A stretch of 64,000 nt of DNA, taken from NCBI RefSeq assembly GCF_008065135.1, contig NZ_CP042914.1, positions 6,243,404 to 6,307,403 of the forward strand, written 5' to 3'. The notes below the pieces were generated by a model that saw nothing but the letters and a program-made list of their open reading frames with translations, was not told where the DNA came from and did not search any database. This stretch comes from Roseimaritima ulvae (lineage in GTDB: Bacteria > Planctomycetota > Planctomycetia > Pirellulales > Pirellulaceae). Of the stretch, positions 26,353-35,618 are shown piece after piece (position 1 is the stretch's first letter; every line of letters starts with the position of its first letter). The position numbers and the translations under genes were made by a program.

Positions 26353-27192
26353 ATGCTAAAACTATTCCGCACCCCAGTTAAAATCTTTCACATGGCAAGC
26401 ATGCCGAGGTGTGGGGAGACTCTGCTGCTACGAACCCTTAACGCCCATAGCCAGCTGCGTGCCGTACATAACCTACGGGCGACCGACTCAGTTCATGAAC
26501 TTGCGCTTTTTGAGTTTCTCAAAACTTTCAATGGCAAGAAACTGCGTAGATCGCACCCACTGCTCAAGCCTTACTGCTTACACGAAGATGAACACTTAAT
26601 TTTCAAGCAAAGTGTCTGGAACCACGAGCATCCCTTTAGAGGATTTGTCCTAACGCGAAACCCAATTTCGGTCTATGCGAGCTTGGTTGAATATGGCCGC
26701 CGAAATGCCACCAGCGATCCTTGGCAACCGATCGAAGAACGAATCGAAAGATGGATGTCAGACATCGAACCTGACAAGAAAGCGAGCATTAAAGGCAAAA
26801 CGCCTATCGAACAATTTGCAATGCTCTACAACGCAAGAATGGGACACCTCTCCAGAAGAGAACTCCCCGTTCTTTTCTATGAAAACTTTGTAATTTCCCC
26901 GGCAGGAGAGATCAGATCTCTACTGCGTGCACTTGGTTTACCATTCCAACAAGCGATTCTCACCTCGCACTCACGATACTCAGAACAAAGCGAAGGCCAT
27001 GGCGACAATTCACTAAGTAGCGAAATCAACCGCCGTTCTCTTCTAAAGTACACACGCATAATATCGCAAACGGATTTCCAGGAGGTAAAGTCACTCACAG
27101 ATGATACGTCATCGCAGTTTGGATACGAATGCGTCTGGGGATCAGAATGCAGGCCCAGTAACAACGCGGGTGGCGTCACGGCGAAAAGCTGA
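26353..27192 (+). CDS. Sulfotransferase-like protein
   Basis: This 279-residue protein has a P-loop-like 5'-phosphosulfate site near its N terminus (ASMPRCGETLLLRTLNAHSQ, compare PRSGTTLL in sulfotransferases) and a 3'-phosphate site GFVLTRNPISVYASLVE near residue 98. These are the two PAPS-binding elements of the superfamily. It would transfer sulfate from PAPS to a sugar hydroxyl of the polysaccharide; the acceptor is unknown. No signal peptide is visible. Sulfated polysaccharides are common in marine planctomycete settings, but here that is inference. It is preceded by a decayed IS and followed after 186 bases by a methyltransferase. Confidence 0.72.
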   Translation: MLKLFRTPVKIFHMASMPRCGETLLLRTLNAHSQLRAVHNLRATDSVHELALFEFLKTFNGKKLRRSHPLLKPYCLHEDEHLIFKQSVWNHEHPFRGFVLTRNPISVYASLVEYGRRNATSDPWQPIEERIERWMSDIEPDKKASIKGKTPIEQFAMLYNARMGHLSRRELPVLFYENFVISPAGEIRSLLRALGLPFQQAILTSHSRYSEQSEGHGDNSLSSEINRRSLLKYTRIISQTDFQEVKSLTDDTSSQFGYECVWGSECRPSNNAGGVTAKS

Positions 27193-27378
27193 AAGCTTAC
27201 GCCCCAAACACTGGGGGAGACCAATGATCAATCAACGGGAACGAAGCCGCAACGCTGCCTCGAAGAACAAACAATGCTCGGTGCACGGCAGCCCCGAACA
27301 TACTGAGCTCACACAGAAACCGCCCAACTCTTCGGCCTCCCCACAAGCCCTGACAGATGCCCCCTTTAAGGACAACCA

Positions 27379-28074
27379 ATGAAACTCCGCTCCATGCTCC
27401 ACTCCATGCTTCGCACGCCTCCACGCCCCGGCGAACAGCCGCCACGATCCAAACACCACGGATTACGAGGATGGATGGCTCTCGAACTTCTACTACATCA
27501 GTGCGAGTTTGATTCCGTGCTAGACGTTGGCAGCGGAGCTGGCGAACACGCCGAAATCTTTGAAAGAAAAGGAAAAACCGTTACATGCATCGACTTCGGC
27601 GTTTCCGTATACTACGCGCCAAAGACAACCGCCAGAACTGAAATAATCGCAGACTACTACCAACACGATTTCAAGACCCAGTTCGATCTTGTTTGGGCAT
27701 GCCATGTCCTTGAACATCAACCGAATGCAAACCTATTCTTGAGAAAGCTACACTCCGACTGCCGTGAAGGTGGATGGATTGCGATTACGGTTCCTCCACT
27801 CAAACACAATATAGTTGGTGGTCACGTTTCACTATGGAACGGTGGCTTACTACTGTACCAAATGGTTTTAGCAGGATTTAACTGCCGGCACGCGTCAGTC
27901 AAACAATACGCCTACAACATCTCGGTCGTCGTTAAAAAACAAACTATCCACGACCTTCCTCCGCTACACTACGATAAAGGGGATGTTGAACGATTGCGTG
28001 ATTTCTTTCCAGATGCTTTGACCGAAGGTTTTGACGGAAACATCTCCGAATTGAATTGGCCAATGCACACATAG
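27379..28074 (+). CDS. Class I SAM-dependent methyltransferase
   Basis: This 231-residue protein has a SAM-binding motif I VLDVGSGAGEHAEIF near residue 49, an acidic motif II position CIDFGVS near 73 and a post-motif FDLVWACHVLEHQP near 102, the usual Methyltransf_11 pattern. It could methylate a sugar hydroxyl or a chain end. Terminal methylation is a stop signal recognised by Wzt C-terminal domains in some O-antigen systems, which would fit the neighbouring ATPase, but this link is speculative. It is followed by an ISL3 transposase remnant. Confidence 0.82.
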   Translation: MKLRSMLHSMLRTPPRPGEQPPRSKHHGLRGWMALELLLHQCEFDSVLDVGSGAGEHAEIFERKGKTVTCIDFGVSVYYAPKTTARTEIIADYYQHDFKTQFDLVWACHVLEHQPNANLFLRKLHSDCREGGWIAITVPPLKHNIVGGHVSLWNGGLLLYQMVLAGFNCRHASVKQYAYNISVVVKKQTIHDLPPLHYDKGDVERLRDFFPDALTEGFDGNISELNWPMHT

Positions 28075-28155
28075 GTTTGCCCGGACCTCTACCCAAAGGC
28101 ACCCACCTGGGTTTGCCGTAGCGCTGGTAGGATTCTCCACTAAATAAGAACCACC

Positions 28156-29262
28156 ATGCAAGACAGAGAACTTTATCAGCAGATTCTGAGAGTCGCGTCG
28201 CCCTGGGCCGCCACCGAAGTGTAACTCGATCACTAAACCGAAGATGTCCGGACGGGTGCTAAGCATCCTCGTGACACGAAGTTTGCTGCCCTGAATGTAG
28301 CAAGGAATGCCCCCTGCACGACCACGCCGATGAACGTCGCTGGAAACAACTGGACTCCTGCTAATTCAAGACCGTGCTGATCGCAGCGTCCCTCGCATGA
28401 AGTGCCCTGCCCACTGCGCCGAGGTCGCTCCTGCTGTGGGCCGAGAAAGTGCCCCGATTCACAAAGCTCATCGAGCGCTTCACAATCGGCATCCTTGACG
28501 CGGCCCAGACGGCTAATGGTGCTCAGGCAAGCTGGGACGAGACTTGGCACATACTCTAAAAAGCGGTCGCTCACGGCAAGGCCCGAAAGGTCGACGAAGT
28601 GATGCGTCGAACCGGGAATGACAAAAAGGCTTTCGTAAATGGCAACATTTCGTCTCTTTACTTTACGACCTGGACAACAGCACTGCCGAAGCGAGCTCTG
28701 ACGGAAACGAAACCGAGCGCACGGGCTAGTGTTTTTCGCAGCTTTCGCAGGAAAATTTTGACGGCGTTGAAGCGATCGCGATGGTAATTAGTGCGGCATA
28801 CGTCCAGTCCGCAAAGGCGAACTTCGATTTGCCCGCTCGCGGCACCAACGCCTGACTGGCCAAGAGAACTTACGGGACGCTCAGGGAGAGCGTTTTAAAG
28901 CGAGCTATTCTCAGGAACTTGAGACAGGGAAGGCCTGGGCTCACAAGGAGATGCTTCGCGACCTTTGGAATCACCAGGACGCTGCCTCAACCATTCTTTA
29001 TTGCAAGGTCTGGTATAAGCGTGTTATCCACACCAAATTAACTCCAATGAAGATAGTTGCCTGGACCATCCGTGAGCGCTTACCCAACGCCGCCAGCTAC
29101 CGCACGCACAGGATCACCAACGCGGTAGCCGAAGGAATTAACAGCAAGACCATACCTGCCAAGCGTCGCGTAGGTGGGTATCGCACCCGAGAGAATTTCA
29201 CGTCAGCGTTCTACTTCTACCTTGGTGGACTAGATCTCTACTCACGATCCCCCCCAAAGCCC
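28156..29262 (+). pseudogene. Decayed ISL3-family transposase
   Basis: The start is intact (MQDRELYQQILRVASPW) but reaches a stop after about 22 codons. Further fragments in shifting frames include WAEKVPRFTKLIERFTIGIL, SWDETWHIL, KKAVAHGKARKVDEV and, near the end, RITNAVAEGINSKTI followed by GGYRTRENFTSAFYFYLGGL. These correspond in order to the ISL3 (IS204/IS1001/IS1096/IS1165) transposase from N to C terminus. Several frameshifts and stops make it nonfunctional. No terminal inverted repeats or target duplication could be fixed by eye. The next gene begins directly after it. Confidence 0.85.
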
Positions 29263-29293
29263 CTCCAAGCACTCAACCGAATCCGCGTCTCCA

Positions 29294-30496
29294 ATGACTA
29301 GACAAAAATTCAATCACTTAGTCCGATGCTTGAAACTCTCTCAATGCGGCTACTCAAGCGAAGATATCCAGAAACTGCTAAACATGGCGCCGGACATCAA
29401 CGCAATCCGAACGAGGGGACAAGCAGACAAGCTTGACGAAGACGAGACGATCGATGTTGTCGCACCGCAAGCAAACGAAGGCTTTTTCCCGCCCTTGCTA
29501 GCAAGAAATGAACACCACCTCACCGGCAGCCGAAACGGAATGGTTTCGATTCGACTTGCGTACCTATCGCTTTACCTGGGCCTCTCTGAACTTGGTGTAA
29601 GGTTCAACCAAGTCAATGCAGATAATGCAGACGTTGTGCTTAACTGGTCATACAAGATGTCGCATGGCGACAACTCACAACGAATCTATCTCGAACACGG
29701 ATGGTTGCCACGCACCTCTTACCAGATTAGCCCTGACGGAACAAACGCACTTAGCCACGTTGCAAAAGCCTATCGTTTCGAACCGCTTGAAGACCAGCAC
29801 AAAGAGACAATCAACAAAATTCTACACCAGCTAAAGGAGAGAATGAGCATCTCGAATAACCAGCGGGCTATTGACATGCTTCGATCTCAGCATGGCGAAC
29901 CATTTATTTTGTTCGCACTCCAACTCGCAAATGATGCTAATTTACGATACTCAGGGTCTAACTTCGCCGAATTCTTCGGCACCAGCGAGGGTGCAACCAA
30001 GAACCTGGTACAAGCTTGCGTAGAAGAATCTAAAGCATGGACGCTACCATACCGAATCATTTTTCGCCAACACCCCCTTGACACAAACGACTACACAGCC
30101 TTAGCCACCGACCTAGGCGTGACTTTCATGGACCCGAAAACGACATTGCGCACTTCAGAAATATTCGAGTCGGGGCTGTGCAAAGCCGTAGTGGCGATTA
30201 ATTCAAATACGCTCCATGAAGCTTGTCTTTGGAAGATTCCGGTAATATCACTCGGCACACTAATCTGGAACGAAAGCTGCAAGATGCGTCCGTTCCCGCG
30301 CGACCCATCTTCACTGGTGTGCAACAACGCTACTGACCTCACAATGTCTACGTATTCATATCTCCGCTGGATTCTAAGCAACCAGTGGAGCCTCAATGAC
30401 TTCCTTAACCCTAAAAAGCTAAAAGAGCTGATCACGTCACGTGGACGGTGCTGCCCACATAACCTTTACAGTTGCACGGGCACAAGCTCTTCCTAG
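29294..30496 (+). CDS. Capsule-polysaccharide-synthesis-like glycosyltransferase
   Basis: This 400-residue protein has a middle to C-terminal region resembling capsule synthesis proteins (KpsC/KpsS, LipB type): RIIFRQHPLD near residue 258, then a cluster VVAINSNTLHEACLWKIPVISLGTLIW near 300 (shown here only in part by its key N-S-N-T-L-H-E-A spacing), equivalent to the nucleotide-binding loop of GT-B-like enzymes in which a Ser/Asn-Glu pair grips the donor. The N-terminal third is not recognised. Its ATG sits inside the tail of the ISL3 remnant, so native 5' sequence may be lost, and the last ~15 residues look like noncoding DNA. Function in sugar transfer is inferred. Confidence 0.6.
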   Translation: MTRQKFNHLVRCLKLSQCGYSSEDIQKLLNMAPDINAIRTRGQADKLDEDETIDVVAPQANEGFFPPLLARNEHHLTGSRNGMVSIRLAYLSLYLGLSELGVRFNQVNADNADVVLNWSYKMSHGDNSQRIYLEHGWLPRTSYQISPDGTNALSHVAKAYRFEPLEDQHKETINKILHQLKERMSISNNQRAIDMLRSQHGEPFILFALQLANDANLRYSGSNFAEFFGTSEGATKNLVQACVEESKAWTLPYRIIFRQHPLDTNDYTALATDLGVTFMDPKTTLRTSEIFESGLCKAVVAINSNTLHEACLWKIPVISLGTLIWNESCKMRPFPRDPSSLVCNNATDLTMSTYSYLRWILSNQWSLNDFLNPKKLKELITSRGRCCPHNLYSCTGTSSS

Positions 30497-31117
30497 AACC
30501 TGCTTAGAACGCGTCAGGCCTGCGGCACGAGACGACAAGCTCCCTAGCGTTTAGCTTCACAATGGTAGCACCAATCACTAACTTCCGCATTCGCGCAATG
30601 GTTCCGATTGTTTTTCGATATTTTTCGCCAAAGGCTCTTCGATTTTTTTATCCGCAGACGGCGCTAACTACATTTATCGCACATCGCCCCACGGTCAAAG
30701 CGTACTTTCGGAAAGGCAGGGCATCCCAGGTAACGATGCCCAGTGCGGCGTTTGTGTCTCGAGATGGCGACGCGTAGCACCGAACTGCTAAATTACTCTG
30801 TTCTCACCAAAGCCGGGTTACACCGAGGCCCTGCACAATTAGAAGTGTGAATCGGCGCCTCGCGTAGCTTGCTTCTGTTCAAATACAGACTCGCTCTACA
30901 ACAAAGTCGACGCAGCATTCAAAAGCACTACCGGAAACTGCAGTTCAGACTGCTTGCCTCAGTTTGAATGATGAAACGAGGGATACCGTTACTGCTGTGC
31001 ACGCCACGTGAAGCAAGCGTGTTGCGATGCTCGCAAGAACATGACCTATTACATATTCCTGGTGGCGGTTTTTTGACAGGAAAGACCCGCAGCCGGTTGT
31101 GAGGAAATTACTTACTG
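30497..31117. other. Gene-poor stretch
   Basis: There is no supportable gene. The frame 30562-30777 has no family resemblance. The DNA looks like decayed coding sequence of unknown origin, because the frame opposite the next remnant cannot be followed leftward without stops. Confidence 0.4.
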
Positions 31118-31336
31118 ATGCGAGTGAGCGCAGCCATGGGAATTCCTTTCATCACATTTAGATTTTTGGTTGACAAAAAAGTCGCTTGGACGGATTCGCC
31201 TAACGAATTATTCACGACATGTATATCCGAGCGCGAACGCTTGAATCGCGAGTCCAGTTTATGGACGGATAGAATGCGACAGCTGGAGTTGCACCCCTAC
31301 GAGCAGGCGTTACAAGAATTTATCATTAGTCAATGA
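31118..31336 (+). pseudogene. Possible C-terminal remnant of a sugar-transferase-like gene
   Basis: The 72-residue frame reads AAMGIPFITFRFLVDKKVAW near its start and ends in a charged helix (LHPYEQALQEFI). The A-M-G-I-P-F-I pattern resembles the donor-site loop of GT-B transferases, such as the A-M-G-x-P-V-V seen in the neighbouring genes. No intact upstream part is visible, so this may be the tail of a lost gene. Weak evidence. Confidence 0.3.
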
Positions 31337-31434
31337 TCGTTGTTCTAGACATAGCGGCAAACACCTTACCCAAACAACCAATGAGTTCTACTTCCTTTAG
31401 ACCTAATAGCCAAAGAGGTTTCTACTAACCTTCA

Positions 31435-32775
31435 ATGGCAACAATCCTATTTATCAACTGTTGTCCGCACCGCGAAATAGAGGAGCGGTTCTGGAAGAGT
31501 GTAGCCGTCGCACTTCGCCAAACGGGTGATCAACTCGTCATGATGCGCTACGGAAAGGTTGAGAGCGAGATTGATCTAATTAAGTTCCCGGCTGGATTCA
31601 CGTTTTCTGAGGACCCAATTGGCGTTGATGAGGAATTTTATAAACGGGCGAATCAATGGAAGCGAAGAAACCTTGATTGTAAGTACAACGAGATATTAGG
31701 GCAATTTTTAGAACTGTTTTTCGTTGTGCAGCCCGAATTGGTTATTATCTGGAACGGTGAACAGCCTCACGATGTGATTAGCAAAGCTATCCTCGCTCAA
31801 GTCGGTTGTCCCGTGCTCATCGCGGAGCGGATGCCATGGCCAGGAATGATCTCGATTGACCCCTCTGGAATTCTCTCTAATGTTAGCTTTTGCCCCCAGG
31901 AACCGAATTGGCACTCGGGGCAAGAACGGCAGTTCTGGGTAAACGAGTTCCAAGTCTACGAAGAGTGGTTGAGGACTGAGAAAAACACTTGGTGGCAGCA
32001 GCCATCAGTATCAACGGAAGAAGAGCTTGTAACTTCCGAGACACCCCCAATCCTGTTTGCGGGACAAGTCGATGCAGATACGCAAAATTTTCTTTTTTCA
32101 CCTCACTTTGACTCGAATGTGTCTGCGTTTTCCTGGTTTCTCGACGCGGTTGACGGCGAGGAGTACTTCGTCCTCGGCAAACATCACCCAATGTCGGATG
32201 TGCCCGCTACCGCCTACTGCAAAGTCACTGCCGGTCGGAAAGCGCAGTGGAGAGAGGACATTGCACTGGATGAAGCCTTTGCGATTGCAAAGGCGGTGGT
32301 CGCGGTCAACTCATCGGTCCTTTGCGAAGCGATTATTCACAGAAAACCTGCATTGGCGTTGGGAGACACTTTGCTATCAAGAAGCGGCGTGATTGGTACA
32401 ATCCAAGGCAAACAAGCTTATGAGTCGGTAAGGAGTTGGTTAGCAGACGCTAAATCACTAGGGTTCGAACTTCCAGCCGAGCAGACGAACCGGTGGCTGG
32501 AATTTTCGGCATTTCATTTTTCGAAAAACTTATTCGCGTTAAATGGAACAGATTCACTGGAAAGGTTGCGTGGAGGAAAGGCAGCTGCTTCACTCATTCA
32601 CAATGCTGTTGGACACAAAGTGTGCTGGAATAATATCTTCAACAGGGACTTTCGCGAATTGATGTGCGGAAATTTTCATGACGTAGTCAGCGCATGTACT
32701 CGACTTGATTCCCCCAAAGCCAAGATTAAAGCGTTGCTATCCCGTGTCAAAAGACGAGTTCGTAGAATCTTCTGA
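31435..32775 (+). CDS. Capsule-polysaccharide-synthesis-like glycosyltransferase
   Basis: This 446-residue protein shares the same C-terminal pattern as the gene at 29294: FVLGKHHPMS near residue 248, then AIAKAVVAVNSSVLCEAIIH and a KPALALGD turn near 285-305. This is the capsule synthesis (KpsC/KpsS-like) donor-site arrangement. The N-terminal half begins with a Rossmann-like ATILFINCCPHREIEERFW. In characterised capsules such proteins add the Kdo linker, which would fit kdsD at 22779; whether that is so here is unknown. A basic C terminus (KRRVRRIF) could associate with the membrane. Confidence 0.6.
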   Translation: MATILFINCCPHREIEERFWKSVAVALRQTGDQLVMMRYGKVESEIDLIKFPAGFTFSEDPIGVDEEFYKRANQWKRRNLDCKYNEILGQFLELFFVVQPELVIIWNGEQPHDVISKAILAQVGCPVLIAERMPWPGMISIDPSGILSNVSFCPQEPNWHSGQERQFWVNEFQVYEEWLRTEKNTWWQQPSVSTEEELVTSETPPILFAGQVDADTQNFLFSPHFDSNVSAFSWFLDAVDGEEYFVLGKHHPMSDVPATAYCKVTAGRKAQWREDIALDEAFAIAKAVVAVNSSVLCEAIIHRKPALALGDTLLSRSGVIGTIQGKQAYESVRSWLADAKSLGFELPAEQTNRWLEFSAFHFSKNLFALNGTDSLERLRGGKAAASLIHNAVGHKVCWNNIFNRDFRELMCGNFHDVVSACTRLDSPKAKIKALLSRVKRRVRRIF

Positions 32776-33115
32776 AACCAAAACCAAATGCTGCGAATTA
32801 AGCCAAGAAGCGTCTTGAAGACGTGAGATCGGTCGAAAGCAGTTCCGCGCGATTCGGGCTTAAACGCCAATAGACGCACAAGTGGATTGTTGTCAATAAG
32901 CTTAGCTTGAATTGCGACCGATCGCAGACGAAGTAAACATTAGCTTCCGCGGCCCAATCGAGTAATTCGCACGCATTTTGTACCAGCTCGGTGCCGTACA
33001 GTAAATTTAGTTGACTTTAATCAACTGACCTAATTCAAGCATGTCATAAGACGAACGTGATGCGCGACGTTTTTCGACTTTGGAAGCCACCTACAACAAT
33101 GTTCGTAGTGATACG
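32776..33115. other. Noncoding gap
   Basis: About 340 bases without gene, repeat family or clear promoter. The upstream TTG at 33080 for the next gene lies within it and is not preferred. Confidence 0.45.
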
Positions 33116-34342
33116 ATGAATAGCAAAATTGTGATCCCGCAGCCTAGCTTCAACCTTCTTGCGGTGGGGCACGAGGCTTCACGAACCGGCGCGCCGTTGC
33201 TGCTCCTTGAGTTTTTGCGTTGGGTGAAACATCACCAGTCCTGCCTCGTCCGTTGTGGGCTTGGAAAGGACGGGGCGTTGTTCGACGACTTTCAGGCAGT
33301 TTGCGACTCGGAAGTCATTCGTCCCATTGATCGCTCGAGTTTCCAACAACGCATAAAAAATCGGTTGAAACGATTCGTGGCGACGGACGATCCGGTTGCA
33401 AGATGGCTGGATCAATCAGGCGATCCTTCGGTTCTGTACGTTAATTCGATTGCGTCTATAAGATCACTTCGCTTGATCCGAAAACATTTACCGAGGACGC
33501 CCTTCGTTATCCATGTTCATGAACTTACGTCCCTAATGAGACGATTCGAAGCAAAGCAAGGTATCTCGCAAGAGCTTGCCGATGCGGCGAAAGTGATCGC
33601 GGCTTCGAGAGGGGTTCGCGATGCCTTGATTGATGAGTTTGACCTCGATGCGAACCGCATCGAAATTGTGTACGAATACCTTTGTCGAGGAATGCCCCGC
33701 CGGGAGGAAGCTCCGGAGACCAGGGCAAGAGTACGATCGGAATTGGGCATCACGGATCAGATTGTTTGCCTTAGTCTCGGATCGCAAGAATGGCGGAAAG
33801 GAGTCGATTTTCTCCCATCGATTGCGAGGCAGTGCGGGCAACGAGGGTGTGACGCAGTTTTCCTGTGGGCCGGTCAAGAAACACCAGGTCGAACACTCCA
33901 GCAAATGAAGCTCGACGCAGAGAGGGCTGGAGTAGGGGACCGAGTTCATTTTTTGGGAGAAGTCGACAACCCCACGGATTACCTTTCCGCCGCCGACATT
34001 TTCTTGCTTCCGTCCCGTGAGGATCCGTTTCCGCTGGCAATGCTCGAAGCCGCTGCTTGGCAGTTACCTATCATTTGCTTTGAACGTTCAGGGGGCGCAC
34101 CTGAGTTCGTAGCAGGTGGAGCAGGAATTTCCGTTCCCTATTTGGACATTGTCGCGATTTCAGAAGCAATCGTCGAACTCTCTCGCAATCCGGAAAAGAG
34201 AGCGAAAATGGCGGAAATTGGACGAACCCAAGTCATGGAAAAACACCAGCTCGACGACGCCAGCACAGCGATTTGGCAGATACTTTGTTCCGCGGCCTCC
34301 GCAAGCGGCGTCGCAGGACTCTCGCCGTCAAGCAGCGGGTGA
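33116..34342 (+). CDS. Glycosyltransferase family 4
   Basis: This 408-residue GT-B enzyme has an N-terminal acceptor domain starting FNLLAVGHEASRTGAPLLLL, with the R-T-G-A-P pattern of GT4 transferases, and a C-terminal donor domain with LSLGSQEWRKGVDFLPSIA, DIFLLPSREDPFPLAMLEAA (E-x7-E catalytic pattern) and GGAPEFV. ATG 33116 is preferred to the in-frame TTG at 33080. A run of GT2 and GT4 genes follows on the same strand, so this appears to begin the glycosyltransferase block. Donor and acceptor unknown. Confidence 0.9.
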   Translation: MNSKIVIPQPSFNLLAVGHEASRTGAPLLLLEFLRWVKHHQSCLVRCGLGKDGALFDDFQAVCDSEVIRPIDRSSFQQRIKNRLKRFVATDDPVARWLDQSGDPSVLYVNSIASIRSLRLIRKHLPRTPFVIHVHELTSLMRRFEAKQGISQELADAAKVIAASRGVRDALIDEFDLDANRIEIVYEYLCRGMPRREEAPETRARVRSELGITDQIVCLSLGSQEWRKGVDFLPSIARQCGQRGCDAVFLWAGQETPGRTLQQMKLDAERAGVGDRVHFLGEVDNPTDYLSAADIFLLPSREDPFPLAMLEAAAWQLPIICFERSGGAPEFVAGGAGISVPYLDIVAISEAIVELSRNPEKRAKMAEIGRTQVMEKHQLDDASTAIWQILCSAASASGVAGLSPSSSG

Positions 34343-34597
34343 CGACCTTGCCGTCCTTCGAACGGACACTTATTCAATATCGCGAAGATGCAAGAACCAC
34401 AAAGCGTTTGCGATAATCGGAAGACGTCGATCGCCGCTTCACATGCGTTGATTCCACAAGACTTGGCCCTCGTTGAGAGCGGGGAACAAACGAGAGCTCG
34501 AATTGCTCGGTCGACAATTCGCTCGAAACGAAATGGTCGGCAAAAATGCGGGCAACGAACATACAAATGAACTCAATAATGGGTCTATCGTAGGACA

Positions 34598-35539
34598 ATG
34601 CCTGATTCTCGGCAGCCTTCAACTACCTGTGTGATTCCGACTTATCGATCCGGAGACCTACTTGCTCAGGCCATTCGCTCGGTGCAAGAACAGTCGCAAC
34701 CGCCTGACGAGATTATTGTGGTCGACGATGCTTCGCCAGACGACACCTACCAAATCGCAAGCGATTTGGCCGCGTCCAGCTGTGTCCCGACCCGTGTGCT
34801 GAGACTGGAAAAAAATTCCGGGGGACCGTGCAAACCGATCAACCACGGTATTGGGGCTGCACGTGGGGATCTGATTTTCATTTTGGAACAGGACGACTTG
34901 ATGCCCTCGTCCAGAATCGCGGATCAGTTGGCGGTGCTGCGTCGCTACCCCGACTCCGCGCTGGTGATCGGTCGATTTGAGTTGATCGACGGGCATCAAA
35001 TCGAGGACGTCCCCAAGGTCTATGCCCAGCCTCAGTTTCTCACGCTTGGAGACACCGTACCCAGTGACGCAGTCCTGCCGATTCAGGTTCCAAGCCCGCA
35101 GGCGTTTGCGGGTCTCTTGCAGCACAATTTTACGATTAGCAATAGCAATTTCTGTTTCCCGAAATCGACTTGGCGACAGCTGGGGGGATTCGATGAAGCT
35201 ATTGCAACGGTCGCCGATCTCGATTTTGCGCTGCGAGCGGTCGTGTTGGGCCCTTTGGGGATCTCCCCCACGCTGACACTTCGATACCGATTTAACGAGT
35301 CAAGTCTCAACCGACGAGACTTGGGACTCCTACGATACGAGGGGCTGAAGGTTCGTATGAATGCGATCCGCCAGAAACCTGCCTGGGGAAATGAATATTT
35401 TTGGACGCGGTGGACCCCCATGCGTCAGCAACTCATCCAAGCATTAAAACACCTCCGATTGAAAGACTCGCTTCGGCTGCTGCGATTCATGTTCGACACC
35501 GGTTCAATCAAAACACGTCGCGTGGTGCGGCACTCATGA
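34598..35539 (+). CDS. Glycosyltransferase family 2
   Basis: This is an inverting GT-A enzyme of 313 residues: TCVIPTYRSGDLLAQAI at the N terminus, IIVVDDASPDDT near residue 43, and the metal-binding region ILEQDDLMPSSR near 96, which here reads E-Q-D-D in place of the usual D-x-D-D. A GGFDEAIATVADLDFALRA acceptor-side motif lies near 195. There is no membrane segment. It is separated by about 80 bases from the next GT2 gene. Confidence 0.9.
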   Translation: MPDSRQPSTTCVIPTYRSGDLLAQAIRSVQEQSQPPDEIIVVDDASPDDTYQIASDLAASSCVPTRVLRLEKNSGGPCKPINHGIGAARGDLIFILEQDDLMPSSRIADQLAVLRRYPDSALVIGRFELIDGHQIEDVPKVYAQPQFLTLGDTVPSDAVLPIQVPSPQAFAGLLQHNFTISNSNFCFPKSTWRQLGGFDEAIATVADLDFALRAVVLGPLGISPTLTLRYRFNESSLNRRDLGLLRYEGLKVRMNAIRQKPAWGNEYFWTRWTPMRQQLIQALKHLRLKDSLRLLRFMFDTGSIKTRRVVRHS

Positions 35540-35604
35540 GCACCAAACTATCATTCGTTGATCGCATCATACCCGCCAGGGTCGTTGTACGAGTGTGGCT
35601 CGCC

Positions 35605-35610
35605 GGAGGG
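35605..35610 (+). promoter_or_regulatory. Ribosome binding site fixing a start
   Basis: GGAGGG ends eight bases before ATG 35619. This supports that start over the in-frame GTG at 35595, which has no such site. Confidence 0.7.
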
Positions 35611-35618
35611 CTATCTGG

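Noticed and set aside
30562-30777. 71-codon frame
   Set aside because: No recognised motif; no conserved spacing from the neighbouring genes.
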